In this document: positions 39,893 through 48,083 of the stretch, piece by piece | Position numbering within the stretch: position 1 is the first letter of the stretch | Layout: the number at the start of each line of letters is the position of its first letter | Origin: Paraeggerthella hongkongensis | Lineage (GTDB): Bacteria > Actinomycetota > Coriobacteriia > Coriobacteriales > Eggerthellaceae | Direction of reading: 5' to 3' | Assembly (NCBI RefSeq): GCF_003726035.1 | Contig: NZ_QICD01000006.1 | Location: 48,587 to 112,586, forward strand | DNA length: 64,000 bases | The notes under the pieces: generated by a model | The model's database searches: none | Told to the model about the DNA's origin: nothing | What the model saw: the letters and a program-made list of their open reading frames with translations, nothing else | Made by a program: the position numbers and the translations under genes

Positions 39893-42805
39893 GTCGTTAG
39901 TGAGATAGTCGTAAAGATCGGCTCGAACTGGAACGTCAAGCCTGTAGGTTATCTCTACTGCTGGTTTTGGCGTTCCGGGCATGGTTATCTGTCTGAACAA
40001 TCCGGTTGGGATTATTTCACCAAGGAAGTAGAATTTCTTGCTTTCGTTTCCATCGGTCTTGTCTTTTCTTACGAAGAGGTATGCCTTCATGTTGTTTTTG
40101 CTATAGCTTGCGAGGCGTTTTATTTCAGGTGACTCAAGTGTTCGGGGCTGCTTTGAGATGGCGATAAGTTCCCGGTCGGACACAAATCGGTCTTCGTATT
40201 TTATGGTTTCGCTAATGTGGGGGTCTTTGTTGTAGTTTATGAATACGGGGAAAGTATTCGTTCCCTTGTCGAATTTGTAGCCACCAACGTTTAATGGAAC
40301 CTCGTTCCGCTCCCAATTGAGCAGCATGCAGACGTCTTCCAGCGTATATTTCTTGAAGAGCACCAGGTTGGTATCTCGATATGTGTCCCTGTAGTCACGC
40401 TGGTTGCGGTCGAGGCCAAAGGCTACGACTTTCAATAGCTGTCTTTTGAACTCGTTGTTTTTCAGCGCTTCAAGAAATTGGTGCGTTGCTACGATGTTTC
40501 CACCCTGCCTCTCCGCAAACAGACAGCATTCGAAGCTTTTCTTTTGGGCGCTAAGCGTAAACTGATTGGTGAGCATAGAGAGCGCTGACGCCACGGACTG
40601 CGGAGCGAATTCGGTCAAGAGCTCTCTTTCGCTCGCTGATTCATGTAGGATGATCTGTCTAAGCAAAACGAGATCGATCGGGCGTTTGCCGCTTGCGAGC
40701 TTCTGGGAAACGTAGCTCAGCATTCGAGATTGAGTTTTTGAGAGTGAAACGCTATAGCTATTTTCGTACTTGAGAAGGAATGCATGATAGGAGCCGTACT
40801 TCTCCAAGATCAAGAGAGGATCAACGCTTCCACTCTCGTCGAAGTCTTTCAAACTTGGTACGCGTCCCAACATGTGCCTAAGGTTTTTGTACTCGTCTTT
40901 TAGGAGCTTTGCGTTTGAGAAATTCTCTGCGTCGATGGATCGTAGCACTCGGGCTTCAGATATTCGGTCAAAGTTAAGCGTGGAACATCCGGGAAGCACC
41001 GTACTGCCCTCCTTGACGAACGCTCGCAGATTGTCTTTGTCGTACGTTTTATCCTCGGAAAGGGCAATGGGGATGAGGTAGTTGGTTTGATAATTGCCGA
41101 TAAAATCAAGAACAAGCGTGTATTCTTTGTCCCGGTCCTTTCTCAAGCCTCGACCAAGTTGTTGCACGAACACGATCGCGGATTGTGTTGCTCTGAGCAT
41201 GATGATTTGGTTCAACGAGGGGATGTCGATTCCTTCGTTGAATATGTCAACTGAGAATATATATTCGAGGTCTCCTTGCTCCAGCAGCTCGATGGCGCGG
41301 TCCCTGTCCGCATCGCTATTCGCTCCACTTAGGGCCGCCGTGCGGTATCCTCGTTTGTTGAACGCTTCCGAAAGAGCCTTGGCTTCGTCGTTTCTGGAGC
41401 AGAATATCAACCCGCGGCGGTTTCGCTGCGATACTGAGTAAGTTTCGATCTTGTCGATGATGTGCGAGACTCGATCTTCGGAAGCTAATTTGGTAAAAAG
41501 GGTGAGGTCGTCCGCTTTTCTTCCATCGATATCCAGGTCTGCGATACCGAAATAATGGAATGGCGTCAGCATGTTGTGCTTCAGTGCGTCGTAAAGGGTG
41601 ATTTGGTGGGCAATGGTGTGATTGTAGAGTTGGAAAAGATCATAGCCATCTGTTCTTGTGGGGGTGGCCGTCATGCCGAGGAGAAAATCGGGCTTGAAGT
41701 AGTCGATTATTCTCCGGTAGCTTTCTGCTCCGCTTCGATGCGCCTCGTCGATGACGATGTAGTCGAAAGCGTCGCGGTCAAATTTGTCTAAATTGTTAGC
41801 AAGGGTTCCCACCATGGCAAACAGGCATGTTTTGTTGGCTTGCTTGCTCCGTCCTGCGAATATTCCGTAAGTGTAGCGCGCTCCTAGTACATTTCGATAG
41901 CTCTTTTCGGAGGCTTCCAGAATTCGCTCGCGATGCGCAACGAACAGGATGCGCTGGGGATTCGATTCTTTTACGTCGAACGCGGATAGATAGGTCTTGC
42001 CAGTGCCTGTTGCCGATATCAATAAAGCTCGCGGCTTCATGTTCTCGTGCAGCTTCTTAAGCTTTTCGAGAGCCGATTTCTGCATGGCGTTTGGGGAAGG
42101 GCTGCCGGTTCTTGTTTCTCCGAAAGCGTTTTTGGTGGCTGACGTGCCAGCAGTGCCGAATGAAAAAGAATCCTTTTGAGCGGTTCTTTCTTGCTGAGTA
42201 GCGTGGCGATAGTCCTCGTATTCAGCTATCCATGATTCATGGGAGGGGATGGTTTCTGGCGCGTTCCAGAGAGCATCGAATTCCGAACGGGCGGCCTGAA
42301 GAACGTCGCCGTCGTCGAAAGAATGAAAAAGGACGTTCCATTCTTTGTTGCTGGTCAATGCGGATTGGGTGATGTTAGCGCTTCCGATAATGACGGTGTT
42401 GATTTCTCCTTGCTTAAAGAAATAGCCTTTAGCGTGCATATTGCCTTGGTAGATACGCGTTTCGATGTTTGGATATTCTCCTAATTTGCGAAGCGCGTCG
42501 GGTTCGCTGAAGTTCAGGTACGTGGTCGTAAGGATACGTCCAGGAACATTTTCTTCACGTAGCGTGTTGAGGATCTGGACAAGGGCCTGTACTCCGCTTG
42601 AAGTTATGAAGGCAACCGAAAGATCGAATCGCTCGCAAGTCCTCATTTCGTTTTTTAGCGCGGAAAGAACGTTGGTCGCCTTTTTTACATCGTTGACAAG
42701 GATTTTTGGGGTATAGCGTGCGTCCGATTCGACCGAAGCATCTACGAACCCGGTTTTCAAGCAGTCGATGAATTCGACTACGCCGTACTCGAAAGCTTCG
42801 CTCAT
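39869..42805 (-). CDS. PLD nuclease / DEAD-box helicase / DUF3427 protein (defence-type)
   Basis: The product has 978 residues from ATG at 42805; longer in-frame starts lack a ribosome site. The N-terminal phospholipase D-like nuclease has HxK in GNMHAKGYFF and IIGSANITQSAL (about 125-150). An SF2 motor follows: SATGTGKT (Walker A), DEAH in YIVIDEAHRSG, GMTATPTRTD, and QQLGRGLRK (motif VI). The C-terminal half ends in a DUF3427-like region (LVLFKKYTLEDVCMLLNWERNEVPLNVGGYK, then FPVFINY). This is a known gene neighbour of Nudix hydrolases and is likely involved in foreign-DNA defence, though unproven. Codon use is AT-rich, so it was probably acquired. Confidence 0.9.
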   Translation of the reverse strand: MSEAFEYGVVEFIDCLKTGFVDASVESDARYTPKILVNDVKKATNVLSALKNEMRTCERFDLSVAFITSSGVQALVQILNTLREENVPGRILTTTYLNFSEPDALRKLGEYPNIETRIYQGNMHAKGYFFKQGEINTVIIGSANITQSALTSNKEWNVLFHSFDDGDVLQAARSEFDALWNAPETIPSHESWIAEYEDYRHATQQERTAQKDSFSFGTAGTSATKNAFGETRTGSPSPNAMQKSALEKLKKLHENMKPRALLISATGTGKTYLSAFDVKESNPQRILFVAHRERILEASEKSYRNVLGARYTYGIFAGRSKQANKTCLFAMVGTLANNLDKFDRDAFDYIVIDEAHRSGAESYRRIIDYFKPDFLLGMTATPTRTDGYDLFQLYNHTIAHQITLYDALKHNMLTPFHYFGIADLDIDGRKADDLTLFTKLASEDRVSHIIDKIETYSVSQRNRRGLIFCSRNDEAKALSEAFNKRGYRTAALSGANSDADRDRAIELLEQGDLEYIFSVDIFNEGIDIPSLNQIIMLRATQSAIVFVQQLGRGLRKDRDKEYTLVLDFIGNYQTNYLIPIALSEDKTYDKDNLRAFVKEGSTVLPGCSTLNFDRISEARVLRSIDAENFSNAKLLKDEYKNLRHMLGRVPSLKDFDESGSVDPLLILEKYGSYHAFLLKYENSYSVSLSKTQSRMLSYVSQKLASGKRPIDLVLLRQIILHESASERELLTEFAPQSVASALSMLTNQFTLSAQKKSFECCLFAERQGGNIVATHQFLEALKNNEFKRQLLKVVAFGLDRNQRDYRDTYRDTNLVLFKKYTLEDVCMLLNWERNEVPLNVGGYKFDKGTNTFPVFINYNKDPHISETIKYEDRFVSDRELIAISKQPRTLESPEIKRLASYSKNNMKAYLFVRKDKTDGNESKKFYFLGEIIPTGLFRQITMPGTPKPAVEITYRLDVPVRADLYDYLTNDLTGQTDL

Positions 42806-43038
42806 GCCGATCTCTTTTCTCGCGTTCTCGCTGCGGAAACTCATGGGAGGTTCAAGGATGCTGGAAGTCATTCTAGCAGTTAAGCGCAGTAGGAGATCGA
42901 TTGCTCGAATCGTAGTTTGCACGAAGCCCGCTCCCTCCCAGGTTTGGAACGTGCATCGGCGGGGCAGGGCGGTCGTCGATCGTGTCCTCCCTCTGTTTTC
43001 TTCGACCCCGACGCTCATCCTCGGGTACAATCCCTGCC

Positions 43039-43407
43039 ATGGAGAACGTGCGAGACGACATATCGACGCTCGACGAGCCAGCGTCCGCGTCTGCGCTTGC
43101 GCCTGCATCCGCGTCTGCGGAAGCGAAGGCCGCACCTGGCGCGACGGGAGCGCCCGAACCCTTGGCGGCCTCGCCGCAAGCAGGGGAGCGTCCCGACGCC
43201 GACCGGCATCGTCGCGATCTGCACGCCTCGTTCAACGATCGCATCTCCTACCTGTGCAAGCTCGTCGCGCTCGTCATCGCGCTCGTCGCGCTTGCCACCA
43301 TGGCGCTCGGTCAGGAGCTTCCCCAGTTCGTTCTCATGGGGTTGTGCCTGTCGGTCGCGCTGCTGGCCATCGCGGCGCTGCAGGATCACCACCAACGCCG
43401 GCGCTAG
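43039..43407 (+). CDS. Small membrane protein of unknown function
   Basis: The product has 122 residues from ATG 43039. The first 60 residues are Ala/Pro/Ser-rich and probably unstructured. Then come a basic stretch and two membrane helices (about 68-92 and 95-113), ending DHHQRRR. The ribosome site is weak (no strong purine run before the ATG). It stands 66 bases before uppP and could be co-transcribed with it. Confidence 0.6.
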   Translation: MENVRDDISTLDEPASASALAPASASAEAKAAPGATGAPEPLAASPQAGERPDADRHRRDLHASFNDRISYLCKLVALVIALVALATMALGQELPQFVLMGLCLSVALLAIAALQDHHQRRR

Positions 43408-43473
43408 CAACCAGGCGCGGCCAACGTCCGCGCGCATCTATTCGACCCGAAAGCAATCAGAGGTACTGCACGC

Positions 43474-44409
43474 ATGATCATCGAAGCATTGAAATCCCTG
43501 CTCATCGGCATTGTCGAGGGCATCACCGAATGGCTGCCCATCTCGTCTACCGGCCACATGATCCTGGTGGACGAATTCGTGAAGCTGCAAGTGTCCGATG
43601 CGTTCCTGGCGCTGTTTCTGGTGGTCATCCAGCTGGGCGCCATCCTGGCGGTGCTCATCCTGTACTTCCACAAGCTGAATCCCTTCTCGCCGAAGAAAAC
43701 TTCGGTCGAGAAGAAAAGCACGTGGCGCCTGTGGGGCATGGTCGCCATCGGCTGCATTCCCGCGGCCATCATCGGCATCCTGTTCGACGACTGGGTGAAC
43801 GAGCACTTCTACAACAAAGTGACCGTCGCCGCCATGCTCATCCTGTACGGCATCGTGTTCATCGTGCTCGAGCGCCGCAACCGCCGCCGCTTGCGCGAGG
43901 CCGAAGCCGCGCTGGAGGCGCCGCGCGGCCGCCATGCGCGCGCTTCGCAGGCCGACCTCGCCGAAGAGGCCGAGGCGTCCGTGTTCAAGATCACCAACGT
44001 CGACGACATCGATTGGAAGACCGCGCTCAAGATCGGCTGCTTCCAGGTTCTGGCCATCATCCCGGGCACCAGCCGCTCCGGCGCCACCATCATCGGCGGC
44101 ATGCTGTCGGGCTGCTCGCGCACCGCGGCTGCCGAGTTCACGTTCTTCCTGGCCATTCCCATCATGTTCGGATGGGGCCTGGTGAAAGCCCTCAAGTTCT
44201 TCGTGGCCGGCTTGGCCATGACGCAGATGGAGATCGTGGTCCTGGTCGTGGGCATCGTGTCCGCGTTCGCGATGTCGGTCGTTTCCATCAAGTTCCTCAT
44301 GGGCTATATCAAGAAGAACGACTTCACGGCGTTCGGTTGGTATCGCATCATCGTGGGCGTGCTGGTGCTGGGCTACTTCGCCTTCGAGTCCATGGGCATG
44401 CTGCCGTAA
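43474..44409 (+). CDS. uppP: Undecaprenyl-diphosphatase
   Basis: The 311-residue multi-span membrane enzyme removes phosphate from undecaprenyl pyrophosphate, recycling the lipid carrier for peptidoglycan. Diagnostic motifs are [17 protein letters not shown] (about 12-29) and PGTSRSGAT (about 193-201). The loop about 135-170 is longer than in most UppP proteins and carries Arg/Ala repeats. Bacitracin resistance follows from high dose in other species. The gene ends about 60 bases before a strong terminator. Confidence 0.95.
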   Translation: MIIEALKSLLIGIVEGITEWLPISSTGHMILVDEFVKLQVSDAFLALFLVVIQLGAILAVLILYFHKLNPFSPKKTSVEKKSTWRLWGMVAIGCIPAAIIGILFDDWVNEHFYNKVTVAAMLILYGIVFIVLERRNRRRLREAEAALEAPRGRHARASQADLAEEAEASVFKITNVDDIDWKTALKIGCFQVLAIIPGTSRSGATIIGGMLSGCSRTAAAEFTFFLAIPIMFGWGLVKALKFFVAGLAMTQMEIVVLVVGIVSAFAMSVVSIKFLMGYIKKNDFTAFGWYRIIVGVLVLGYFAFESMGMLP

Positions 44410-44467
44410 AGCGACGCCCGTCGGCTGTGACGCCCATTCACCTAGGAACTTCCTAGTAAATATTGCT

Positions 44468-44496
44468 GCGGCGGGCCGTTCTGGCCCGCCGCTTTT
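44468..44496 (+). terminator. Rho-independent terminator after uppP
   Basis: A 10-bp GC stem GCGGCGGGCC/GGCCCGCCGC with a 5-base loop and a TTTT tail. Confidence 0.85.
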
Positions 44497-44586
44497 GCTA
44501 TCATACTGAACCACACGAGGGCCGGCCGCCCGCCGGGCGCCAAGGGCCATGCTCGTTACCACGCAAGAGTCATGAGAGGAAAGCCG

Positions 44587-44868
44587 ATGTCTGAAGAGAA
44601 CAGCTCCTTCGCGGAGATCCAAGAACATCGTGCCAAGATCGACGAGATTGATCGTCAGATCGTCGCGCTGCTCAACAAGCGCGCCGGTCATTCGCTGGTC
44701 ATTCGCGGTCTCAAGCCCGGTGCTCATCTGGGCCTGTACGATCCGCGGCGCGAAGAGGAGATCTTCGCGAAACTGAACAGCTATAACGAGGGTCCCCTGT
44801 ACAACGAGAACCTGCGTGAGATCTATGCCAGCATTCTTAAGGTGATGAAGGAGACCCCGTCGGTATGA
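44587..44868 (+). CDS. Chorismate mutase (AroQ class)
   Basis: The product has 93 residues from ATG 44587 (GAGAGGAAAGCC upstream). The all-helical AroQ fold starts EHRAKIDEIDRQIVALLNKRAGHSLVIRGLK, with the Arg and Lys residues that hold chorismate, then DPRREEEIF and NEGPLYNENLREIYASIL. It converts chorismate to prephenate, the step towards Phe and Tyr. The stop overlaps the DAHP synthase start by 4 bases, so the first shikimate enzyme and this branch-point enzyme are made together and may form a feedback-controlled complex. Confidence 0.92.
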   Translation: MSEENSSFAEIQEHRAKIDEIDRQIVALLNKRAGHSLVIRGLKPGAHLGLYDPRREEEIFAKLNSYNEGPLYNENLREIYASILKVMKETPSV

Positions 44869-45665
44869 GCGAACAGATAGCAACCAAACTGCCGGATTAC
44901 GGCACTCGATCCGACGAGATCACCATCTTCGCCGGACCGTGCTCCGTCGAGAGCAAAGAGCAGTTCGAAGAAGTGGCCGAATGCATCGCCGACCTGGGAC
45001 TTACCTGGATTCGCGGCGGCGCGTTCAAGCCGCGCACGAACCCGCATTCGTTTCAGGGCCTGGGCGAGGAAGCCCTCAAGATCATGCAGGATGCCGGGCA
45101 AAAGTACGGTCTGAAAACCCTGACCGAGGTCATGGACTCCGCGCACTGCGAGATGGTCCACTCCTACGTGGACGGCCTGCAGGTGGGCGCGCGCAACTTC
45201 CAGAACTTCAGCCTGCTGAAGAACATCGGCCAGGTGACGAAGGACTCCCACAAGATGGTGCTGTTCAAGCGCGGCTTCGCGGGCACCATTTCCGAGTGGC
45301 TGTCGGCAACCGACTACATCACCATGGAAGGCAACGACAACGTGGTGCTGTGCGAGCGCGGCCTGCGCACGTTCGAAACGGCCACGCGCTTCACGCTGGA
45401 CATCTCGGCCGTGCCGGTCGTGCACAAGCAGAGCCTGTATCCGGTGTGCGTGGACGTTTCGCATCCGGCGGGCGTGCGCGACCTGGTGCCGCCGCTGGCG
45501 AAGGCCGCCGTGGCCGTGGGCTGCGACTCCATCATGATCGAGGTGCACCCCAATCCGCCGGCGGCTCTGTCCGACGGCCCGCAGCAGCTGACCCCGTCCC
45601 AGTTCAGAGACCTTATCGCCGAACTGCGCGAGATCGCGGCCGTGTTCGGGAAGAAGATCGTGTAG
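44865..45665 (+). CDS. aroF: 3-deoxy-7-phosphoheptulonate (DAHP) synthase, type I-beta
   Basis: The 266-residue enzyme joins phosphoenolpyruvate and erythrose 4-phosphate, the first step of aromatic amino acid synthesis. Motifs are FAGPCSVES (about 24-32), IRGGAFKPRTNPHSFQG, GARNFQNFSLL, KRGFAGTISEW and DVSHPAG, with metal ligands Cys, His, Glu and Asp in place. The short length without an N-terminal regulatory domain matches the type I-beta form, which often pairs with an AroQ chorismate mutase. It is followed by a terminator. Confidence 0.95.
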   Translation: MSEQIATKLPDYGTRSDEITIFAGPCSVESKEQFEEVAECIADLGLTWIRGGAFKPRTNPHSFQGLGEEALKIMQDAGQKYGLKTLTEVMDSAHCEMVHSYVDGLQVGARNFQNFSLLKNIGQVTKDSHKMVLFKRGFAGTISEWLSATDYITMEGNDNVVLCERGLRTFETATRFTLDISAVPVVHKQSLYPVCVDVSHPAGVRDLVPPLAKAAVAVGCDSIMIEVHPNPPAALSDGPQQLTPSQFRDLIAELREIAAVFGKKIV

Positions 45666-45709
45666 CGCTTCGCCGTCAGAAAACGGCAAAGCGTTTCGAT
45701 GCTGGATCC

Positions 45710-45746
45710 GGGCCCTTTGGCGCATCAGCCGAAGGGCCCAATCTTT
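45710..45746 (+). terminator. Terminator after DAHP synthase
   Basis: GGGCCCTT pairs with AAGGGCCC, with extra GC/GC pairing inside, followed by AATCTTTT. Confidence 0.75.
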
Positions 45747-46099
45747 TCCGCCGAAGGGGGCCGCTCGCTTCCGCGCTGTTCGGGCGAATGGGCAGGGGGT
45801 CGAGTGGGTACGTTACTCCCCCCTTCGTGCACAGTTTTGCCCTCAATGTTGCGCACGGGGAGCAAACCGAGAAGCCGGCTTCAATATGGCCCTGCGTTTT
45901 GCCTGGTCGCAAATGCTCGTCGTCGCCGGGCGGGCCTCGACGTGCGTTTGAGCGTAACATCGGAGGCAAAACCGTGCGCCCAGGCAAGGCGCCCGCCGCC
46001 GACCCGTCCCGCCGCCGACCCGCCTTCGGCGCGCCTCTCGCTCGCTGCGCCATGCCCCTCGCAACATGGCGTCGATCCCCTCACTCGCCCAATTGTAAA
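45747..46099. other. Noncoding stretch between DAHP synthase and the Na/phosphate cotransporter
   Basis: Open frames here are low-complexity and lack ribosome sites. I see no RNA gene. The useful signals are the terminator at its left and the repeat cluster at its right. Confidence 0.6.
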
Positions 46100-46101
46100 A
46101 A

Positions 46102-46129
46102 CTTTACCTGAACTTTACACTCTCTTGAC
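46102..46129 (+). promoter_or_regulatory. Pho-box-like triple repeat upstream of the phosphate cotransporter
   Basis: CTTTAC (46102-46107), CTTTAC (46113-46118) and CTTGAC (46124-46129) recur exactly every 11 bases. PhoP regulators bind direct repeats of about 6-7 bases with 11-base period. The gene 80 bases downstream moves phosphate, so phosphate control is likely. The TTGACA at 46125-46130 could also be a -35 box. Confidence 0.55.
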
Positions 46130-46210
46130 AATGGCCTTACCGTCTGCCCGGTATCCTTTCGCTTCGCGTGCATTGACGCTTGTAACCGATGATGCGAAGG
46201 GGAGTCCCGC

Positions 46211-47941
46211 GTGAACGCTCCGATGGAAACCGTGTTCGGCCTGCTGGGCGGACTGGCCGTGTTCCTGTTCGGCATGAACATGATGTCCGAGGGCCTGCAA
46301 AAAGCCGCAGGCGCCAAAATGAAGTCCATTCTTTCCCTGCTCACCTCGAATCCCGTGCTCGGCGTGTTGGCCGGCGCCGTGGCCACCGCCGTGCTGCAAA
46401 GCTCCAGCGCCACCACGGTCATGGCCATCGGATTCGTGAGCGCCCGCCTCATGACCATGCGCCAGGCCATCGCCGTCATCTTCGGCGCCAACATCGGCAC
46501 CACGATGACCGCGCAGCTCATGGCCTTCAAGCTGAGCGACTATATTTGGCTCATCGTGTTCGTGGGCTTCATCGTGTGGTTCATCGCCAAAGACGAGCGC
46601 ATCAAGAACATCGGCCAGACCGTGTTCGCGTTCGGCTTGCTGTTCGTGGGCATCGACACCATGGGCGCCGTCATGAAGCCGCTTGCGCAAAGCGACGTGT
46701 TCTTGACCATGATCGATCAGGTGAAGGACGTTCCCGCGCTCGGCGTGGTGGTGGGCACGGTGATGACGCTTGTGGTGCAAAGCTCCAGCGCCACCATCGC
46801 CGTGCTGCAGAGCTTCGCCTCGCAGCCCGGCCCCGACGGCGTGACCAGCGTGCTGGGCCTTGCGGGCTCCATCCCCATCCTGCTGGGGGACAACATCGGC
46901 ACCACCATCACCGCGCTTCTTGCCTGCATCGGGCAATCGCGCGATGCGAAGCGCACGGCGGTGGCGCATAGCGTGTTCAACATTTCGGGCGCGCTGGTGT
47001 TCATCTGGTTCGTTCCCGTGATCGCGCAGTTCGTGCAGTTTCTCACTCCCGGCCCCGAGCTGGACGTCATCGCGCGCCAGATCGCGAACGCGCATACCAC
47101 GTTCAACGTCGTCTGCACGTTGTTGTGGCTGCCGTTCATCGGGGTGATGGTGAAGATCGTCACGTTCTTGGTGCCCGGAAAGGGCGGCGCGCAGGACCAG
47201 GGCGATCTGGTGTACCTGGATGACAAGATCGTGGGTCAGCCGGTGTTCGCCATCAGGATGTTCGGCGAGGAGCTGCAGAAGTACTGCGACAAGGTGCGCG
47301 ACATGCTGGCGGTTCTGCCCGAGGCCATCGCCAGCAGGGATGCCGCTGCGTTCAAGGCTCTCAAGGCGGATTGCGCTACGGTGGAGGCGGCTGAAGCGCA
47401 GCTTGCAAATTACGCGGTAGAGCTTTTGTCGGCTGGCGCGACCAGCGAAAAGCAGGCGGCCGAGATTTCCGACCTCATGTTCATCGTGGACGCGGTGGGC
47501 CGCATCGGGTCGCGTTGCGGGGAGGTGTCGGCGCTTTACGGGGAGCGCTTGTCGTCCAAGAAGCCGTTCTCGGACGAAGCGCGCCAGGAGCTGAGCGAGA
47601 GCGCGGCCATGGTGGCGGAGATGTACGGCGCGGTCCTGCAGTTCTTGAGCGATCAGGATGCTGCGTCCGAGCGCGTGCTCGACGAGCGCCGCCGCCAGAT
47701 CATCAAACGTCAGAGCAAGGCGCGCAAGGACCACTTCCGTCGGGTCAGCAGCCAGCAGTGCGCCCCTGAGAACAAGGCGGTGTACAACCAGCTGCTGCTG
47801 TGCCTTGAGCGCGCGGGCAACGAGTGCTCCAACCTGGTCGAACATGGCGCCGAACTGTCCATGTGGGGCGACTCGCTGGGAGCCGATCGCACGGATTCGC
47901 GCGGCGGCGGATCCGACGAGCTTGCGGGGGCGCTCGCCTAG
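46211..47941 (+). CDS. Na+/phosphate cotransporter with PhoU-like C-terminal domain
   Basis: The product has 576 residues from GTG 46211 (AAGGGGAG upstream). Two inverted Na/Pi-cotransporter repeats each carry QSSSAT (in AVLQSSSATTVMAIGF, about 60, and LVVQSSSATIAVL, about 190), with GANIGTT and GDNIGTT after them. About nine membrane helices span residues 1-310. The C-terminal part (about 345-560) is helical and PhoU-like, probably a cytoplasmic regulator. The protein should take up or balance inorganic phosphate at the membrane. The Pho-box-like repeats support phosphate control. Confidence 0.93.
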   Translation: MNAPMETVFGLLGGLAVFLFGMNMMSEGLQKAAGAKMKSILSLLTSNPVLGVLAGAVATAVLQSSSATTVMAIGFVSARLMTMRQAIAVIFGANIGTTMTAQLMAFKLSDYIWLIVFVGFIVWFIAKDERIKNIGQTVFAFGLLFVGIDTMGAVMKPLAQSDVFLTMIDQVKDVPALGVVVGTVMTLVVQSSSATIAVLQSFASQPGPDGVTSVLGLAGSIPILLGDNIGTTITALLACIGQSRDAKRTAVAHSVFNISGALVFIWFVPVIAQFVQFLTPGPELDVIARQIANAHTTFNVVCTLLWLPFIGVMVKIVTFLVPGKGGAQDQGDLVYLDDKIVGQPVFAIRMFGEELQKYCDKVRDMLAVLPEAIASRDAAAFKALKADCATVEAAEAQLANYAVELLSAGATSEKQAAEISDLMFIVDAVGRIGSRCGEVSALYGERLSSKKPFSDEARQELSESAAMVAEMYGAVLQFLSDQDAASERVLDERRRQIIKRQSKARKDHFRRVSSQQCAPENKAVYNQLLLCLERAGNECSNLVEHGAELSMWGDSLGADRTDSRGGGSDELAGALA

Positions 47942-48083
47942 TGAGGCGAAAATGAGACATTGACCCCGTCCCTTCGTCTCATCGTCCTCCTTACGCAGAT
48001 TGCGCGCGTTTGCTTGGGCGCCTTGGGGAAAAGGGGTAGAATACGAAGGCTCATTTCACCTCCATGCCAAGGAGACTGCTCAC

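Noticed and set aside
45699..46214. 171-residue open frame between DAHP synthase and the cotransporter
   Set aside because: It crosses a terminator and the Pho-box-like repeats, and its composition is not protein-like.
47952..47982. ATGAGAC/GTCTCAT inverted repeat after the cotransporter gene
   Set aside because: The stem is only 7 bp with a 17-base loop and no T-tract. It may be a dispersed repeat, but a single copy in the window cannot show that.
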